Origin: Anderseniella sp. Alg231-50
Lineage (GTDB): Bacteria > Pseudomonadota > Alphaproteobacteria > Rhizobiales > Aestuariivirgaceae
Assembly (NCBI RefSeq): GCF_900149695.1
Contig: NZ_LT703004.1
Location: 640,522-704,521 of the forward strand
Length of the DNA stretch: 64,000 bases
Direction of reading: 5' to 3'
The notes under the pieces: generated by a model
Seen by the model: the letters and a program-made list of their open reading frames with translations, nothing else
Databases searched by the model: none
What the model was told of the DNA's origin: nothing
Program-made: the position numbers and the translations under genes
Part shown: positions 60,798 to 64,000 of the stretch, in pieces
Position numbering within the stretch: the first letter of the stretch is position 1
Layout of the letters: the number at the start of each line of letters is the position of its first letter

Positions 60798-60855
60798 GAA
60801 ACAACTGGTGATCCCGGCAGGATTCGAACCTGCGACCATCAGCTTAGAAGGCTGG
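60798..60855 (-). repeat. Right attachment copy (58-bp direct repeat)
   Basis: Identical to 58791-58848; overlaps the 3' part of the intact tRNA-Arg gene. Confidence 0.9.
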
Positions 60856-60882
60856 TGCTCTATCCAGCTGAGCTACGGGACC
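60806..60882 (-). tRNA. tRNA-Arg, anticodon UCU
   Basis: 77 nt including encoded CCA. Acceptor stem GGTCCCG / CGGGATC pairs with one G-T; D arm GCTC...GAGC; anticodon stem CCAGC/GCTGA with loop CTTCTAA (UCU); T arm GCAGG-TTCGAAT-CCTGC. It is the integration target of the RT element. Confidence 0.95.
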
Positions 60883-60954
60883 GTTGTTCAGCAGTTGTCG
60901 GCATTCTGTTTGCCGCAAGTGTGCGCGTCTCGCAAGTGTTAGATGTTTGTCAGA

Positions 60955-61260
60955 CTAGTGCGTCCAGTTATCCGTCCGGCCCCAGCGGAAATTGTCGGCG
61001 TAGGACTTGGACTTGGCAGACGGTTTCTTCGGCTCGATGACCTGGTAGGCGTGGCCTTTGCGCCTGGCGTAGTTTTCCGCCTCCTCGCGCGTGGCGAAGG
61101 TCAGCTTCAACTGCTGCTTCATGTCACCGGATGAGGTCCAGCCCATCAGCGGGTCGGTTTCGCGCGGCGCTTCTGCCTCGAATTCCAGCACCCAGTTTTT
61201 CGTCTTGGCCTTGCCGGACTGCATGGCATTGCGGGTAGGCTGGTAAATGCGTGCAGGCAT
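60955..61260 (-). CDS. NADH dehydrogenase complex I accessory subunit, NDUFS4-like
   Basis: 101 residues: MPARIYQPTRNAMQSGKAKTKNWVLEFEAEAPRETDPLMGWTSSGDMKQQLKLTFATREEAENYARRKGHAYQV is the ETC complex I NDUFS4/18-kDa family pattern, found in mitochondria and alphaproteobacteria. It supports complex I stability in the cytoplasmic arm. This gene and the flanking tRNA-Pro mark an alphaproteobacterial background. Confidence 0.92.
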   Translation of the reverse strand: MPARIYQPTRNAMQSGKAKTKNWVLEFEAEAPRETDPLMGWTSSGDMKQQLKLTFATREEAENYARRKGHAYQVIEPKKPSAKSKSYADNFRWGRTDNWTH

Positions 61261-61314
61261 GATGTCGCCTCAAGTGTTGCCGGTTGGCTTCAAACTCGTT
61301 TCAGGGCCGACCGG

Positions 61315-61391
<77 letters not shown>

Positions 61392-61537
61392 AATGCCGTT
61401 GCCGGACTAATCATCCCTGACTGGTGAGAGGGTGGTTACAGGAAAACACACCTGCTCGGCAAGGGGGTAAGTGTCCAGATCAGGACGATTTTTCCGAATT
61501 GGCCAAAACTCTCAAAATGACCGTTATCGGAGCTGCG

Positions 61538-62029
61538 CTAGTTGACGTTAAAAAACCGGTGTTTCAGCCGGCTGCCCGGCCTGATGCCGAGCGCTGCAGC
61601 CGTACCGGCAACAAGTTCCATCACGGCGGACACTTCCCGTCCCGCACTAAGCACCTCCAGTGACTGCGGGACCGTGTTGGCCTGAACATGCACAACGGTG
61701 CCGTCAGCGGTAACGAACAGCATGTCGAGAGAAATATAGGTGTTGCGCATCCACATGGAGATAACGCGAGGGCTCGGCCAGTGAAACAGCATGGCCTCGC
61801 GCTTGCCCATGGAGCGGCGAAACATCAGCCCGCGCGAGCGAGTGTCATCACTGGTGGCCATTTCCGTGGCAAATGCAATGTCACCACTGTCGGTGGTAAC
61901 GATCACCTGCTCAACCGGCAGGCGAACCACCTCTTCCGAGGCCTGCGACTGCGCCATGAAGGCAGCAATGAACAGCGTTGCGATGAATGCAAACGCCAAA
62001 CCCGGCATCACATGCCCTGCCGGTCGCAT
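61538..62029 (-). CDS. Exported DUF192 protein
   Basis: 163 residues from ATG 62029; a TTG at 62044 would overlap the cold-shock gene stop (TTGA) and is also possible. After an N-terminal hydrophobic segment ending SQAS come DUF192 signatures: FATEMATSDDTRSRGLMFRRSMGKREAMLFHWPSPRVISMWMRNTYISLDMLFVTADGTVV and VMELVAGTAAALGIRPGSRL. Function unknown; conserved beside cold-shock genes in this bacterial group, as here. Confidence 0.88.
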   Translation of the reverse strand: MRPAGHVMPGLAFAFIATLFIAAFMAQSQASEEVVRLPVEQVIVTTDSGDIAFATEMATSDDTRSRGLMFRRSMGKREAMLFHWPSPRVISMWMRNTYISLDMLFVTADGTVVHVQANTVPQSLEVLSAGREVSAVMELVAGTAAALGIRPGSRLKHRFFNVN

Positions 62030-62040
62030 CAGACGGGGGA

Positions 62041-62667
62041 TCAATTCGTGCCAGGCAACCGGTCGTCATCAAGGGTGAGACGAACTTCGGCAGCCATTTT
62101 TCCCTTGGCGCCGTCACCAAAACGGACATAGACCCACTGGTCGGGTTCAATTTCGGCGATTGCGGTTTTGCGCAGCACTTCCATATGAATGAAGATGTCG
62201 GGCTGGCCTTCGCCTTCGCTGGCGAACCCGAAGCCGCGGGTCCGGTTGAACCACTTGACCTTCACACGGGTCCAGTCACTGCCGGCCTCGACATGCTGAT
62301 GGGTGCGCGGGACGCGCTCGACCGGGTGGATTGCAGTGGTGGTGTCCACGTCCAGCACACGCAGGCACTGGATGCCCTTCTGGCGCTGCACCGCTTCGCA
62401 AACCACACGCGTGCCTTCCAGCGGTGCATCGAAACCATCGCGTTTGAGACAACTCAAATGCAGCAGGACATCGGGGATGCCGCTATCGGGTATGATGAAA
62501 CCGTAGCCGCGCGCCACGTCAAACCATTTGACGAAGCCTGCAACCTCGAAAATTTCGACATTGGATTCTAGCTCTGATAGTGACGACTGGCGCACTTTTC
62601 CGGTCTGCGCCGGTGTGTTGTTTGTTACTTCAGCCCCATCGTCCACTGGCCCGCCATCACCAGCCAT
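62041..62667 (-). CDS. Protein with two cold-shock domains
   Basis: 208 residues from ATG 62667 with AGGAGCAGG upstream. Domain 1: GFVKWFDVARGYGFIIPDSGIPDVLLHLSCLKRDGFDAPLEGTRVVCEA; domain 2: RVKVKWFNRTRGFGFASEGEGQPDIFIHMEVLRKT. RNP1/RNP2 aromatic residues are largely kept, so it binds single-stranded RNA/DNA. The two-domain form is usual in alphaproteobacteria. Confidence 0.92.
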   Translation of the reverse strand: MAGDGGPVDDGAEVTNNTPAQTGKVRQSSLSELESNVEIFEVAGFVKWFDVARGYGFIIPDSGIPDVLLHLSCLKRDGFDAPLEGTRVVCEAVQRQKGIQCLRVLDVDTTTAIHPVERVPRTHQHVEAGSDWTRVKVKWFNRTRGFGFASEGEGQPDIFIHMEVLRKTAIAEIEPDQWVYVRFGDGAKGKMAAEVRLTLDDDRLPGTN

Positions 62668-63194
62668 AATACCTGCTCCTAACCTCTTACTCAGTCCGCC
62701 GCCTACAGTTGCCCTGAACCAAATGATGGGCAAACACCGGCGATTTGTACAGCCATCACACCGGGAAATTTTCGGATATACACAAAGTTGATCGCGGTTC
62801 GTGCAGGCGTCACAATCAGTGGTTGCCGTCTGGTGCGGGTAACCGATTGAAAATCCGGCTTTTTTGTGAAAATTTTGTGATTTGTGTGTTTTTGCAGTTT
62901 AATTTTTTTTCTTTGCAAACCTGTGCGCAACCCGGTCTTACACGCTGCATCGGCGGACCTTCCGGCCGATTCAGCTTACCAAAATCGACATGCAAGACCG
63001 CGAATCAACGCCGAACCAGCGGAACTATGGTCTCAAAATCAACCCCATAATCGAGGTCGGAATTCTCATTTTTTGACGGCAGATAATCAGTTGTGGGCAA
63101 CACATAACAACAAGATTACATTTTTGCGTTTTTCGTAGGCAATTTGTCGCATGGCTGTACACTGTTTGTCGGGAAGCAGAGGAGGAAACAACAC
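62668..63194. promoter_or_regulatory. Divergent region between cold-shock and BCCT genes
   Basis: 527 bases without a gene. The centre (about 62860-62920) is AT-rich with long T runs, the likely place of promoters. GGAGGAAAC precedes the BCCT start. I see no strong palindrome. Confidence 0.35.
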
Positions 63195-64000
63195 ATGGCA
63201 GTCAAGCCAGCACTTACTGATCTTCCGATCAAGACGGCGGACGCCGGGTTTTACCGGGGGTTCAGTAAGGACGTAACCATTGCGTCCAAATTCATCATTG
63301 GCGGACTTGTGATCTGGGCCGTGGCCTTTCCGGAACAGGCCGGATCTGTACTCAACAAGTTCAATTCATTCATTCTGAGCAACTTCGCCAGCTGGTACAT
63401 CTGGGTCGTGGCCCTGTTTGTCCTGGTGTGCATCCTGCTGGCTATCTGGCCTGCAGCGGGCAAGCTCAACCTGGGCCGGGACGGGGAAAAGCCGGAGTTT
63501 TCCAACTTTTCCTGGTTTTCCATGATGTTCGGCGCCGGTATCGGTGTCGGCATGCTGACCTGGGCGGTGGCGGAACCGGTGTATCATTTCGGCAACAACC
63601 CGGAAGTGATCAAGGGCCTGACCAATGGCGGCAATGCCGACAATATCCGCATGGCCTACAAGTGGTCGTTCCTGCACTGGGGACTTGGCGCGTGGGCGTG
63701 CTATGCCATCGCCGGGCTGGCGCTGGCGTTCTTCAGCTATCGCCGCAACCTGCCGCTGACCATCCGCTCATCACTGACGCCGCTGTTCGGCAAGTCCCTG
63801 TCCGGCCCGTTCGGCAATGTCATTGATATCGTTGCCGTGGTGGCCACTATTCTGGGTGTGGCCCAGACGCTGGGCTTTGGTGTCGAGCAGTTTGTGTCCG
63901 GGCTTGCCCGTATCGGCATTGGCGGCCTGCAGACCGCGGAAGGCACGGCCAGTTCTGCCGGCATCATCGTGGCCATCGTGGCCATCATGGGAGCCTCGAC
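63195..64000 (+). CDS. BCCT-family betaine/carnitine/choline transporter, cut by window end
   Basis: The first 268 residues are visible; the frame continues past the window. Hydrophobic helices and the signature SMMFGAGIGVGMLTWAVAEPVYHF, then MAYKWSFLHWGLGAWACYAIAGLALAFFSYR (with the family Trp/Gly residues) identify a BCCT secondary transporter. It imports quaternary amines, probably Na-coupled. The substrate cannot be told from the N-terminal half; the carnitine operon 40 kb away makes a catabolic or osmotic role plausible. Confidence 0.93.
   Translation, partial: MAVKPALTDLPIKTADAGFYRGFSKDVTIASKFIIGGLVIWAVAFPEQAGSVLNKFNSFILSNFASWYIWVVALFVLVCILLAIWPAAGKLNLGRDGEKPEFSNFSWFSMMFGAGIGVGMLTWAVAEPVYHFGNNPEVIKGLTNGGNADNIRMAYKWSFLHWGLGAWACYAIAGLALAFFSYRRNLPLTIRSSLTPLFGKSLSGPFGNVIDIVAVVATILGVAQTLGFGVEQFVSGLARIGIGGLQTAEGTASSAGIIVAIVAIMGAS

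Larger units (their letters stand above)
58791..60855. mobile_element. Small tRNA-Arg-integrated element carrying only a reverse transcriptase
   Basis: Two identical 58-base copies of the tRNA-Arg 3' part and its flank bound this region; the repeat period is 2,007 bases. The intact tRNA lies at the right copy. Between the copies I see one recognisable gene (a reverse transcriptase), about 590 bases of non-coding DNA before it, and the TTTGGGAAC motif near both ends. The interior is visibly AT-richer than the flanks. No integrase, transposase or maturase/endonuclease domain is present, so integration must rely on an integrase in trans. This is the layout of tRNA-targeting islands, but far smaller. 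Confidence 0.8.

Overview
The window reads as chromosome of a GC-rich, probably marine, alphaproteobacterium. The evidence is an alphaproteobacterial-type complex I accessory subunit (NDUFS4-like) beside tRNA-Pro, many quaternary-amine and osmolyte genes (carnitine/choline-sulfate type operon, BCCT carrier, SAM methyltransferase), a Tat-exported MsrB, and many one-component regulators. The genus cannot be told from the sequence.

Layout. 1-1.4 kb: end of an AtuA-type operon, then a decayed TIGR03032-like gene. 1.5-9.3 kb: class III cyclase, secreted lectin-like protein, LytTR and MerR regulators, and a glycosyltransferase plus GDP-mannose-3,5-epimerase-like pair. 9.5-12 kb: ECF sigma / anti-sigma / fasciclin / MsrB stress module. 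12.3-15 kb: GNAT, selenium-binding protein (methanethiol-oxidase family), 2Fe-2S ferredoxin and CoA-binding protein in one operon. 15-23.7 kb: a tightly packed minus-strand catabolic operon (Rieske oxygenase, choline-sulfatase type sulfatase, two SDRs, BKACE, aldehyde dehydrogenase, carnitine-dehydrogenase-like enzyme) downstream of a GATase1-AraC regulator. 24-35.5 kb: IlvD/Edd dehydratase, flavin monooxygenase, LysE exporter, two paralogous barrel-like envelope proteins around a methyltransferase, PNPOx-like protein, an SDR divergent from a LysR. 35.5-39.8 kb: hemopexin-repeat secreted protein with a Cys-rich partner, and a LuxR solo. 39.8-49.7 kb: a series of regulator/target pairs (catalase-like / Fe-S HTH; HxlR / SMP-30; AsnC / LysE; HxlR / ABM; AzlCD / CGNR; ArsR / AHSA1), several with clear operator repeats. 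49.7-55.4 kb: GH24 lysozyme, DUF1611-type NTPase, two-component system, MFS carrier. 55.4-58.7 kb: AT-richer stretch of unrecognised exported proteins. 58.8-60.9 kb: a small element at tRNA-Arg. 60.9-64 kb: conserved housekeeping block (complex I subunit, tRNA-Pro, DUF192, double cold-shock protein) and the start of a BCCT transporter.

Most notable: the last 50 nt of tRNA-Arg(UCU) plus 8 flanking bases recur as a perfect 58-bp direct repeat 2,007 bp away. The DNA between the copies holds one recognisable gene, a stand-alone reverse transcriptase with a YSDD active site. It is preceded by about 590 bp of non-coding DNA with a strong stem-loop, and the TTTGGGAAC motif recurs at both ends like arm-type integrase sites. 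There is no integrase inside. It looks like a minimal, trans-mobilised, possibly defence-related RT element.
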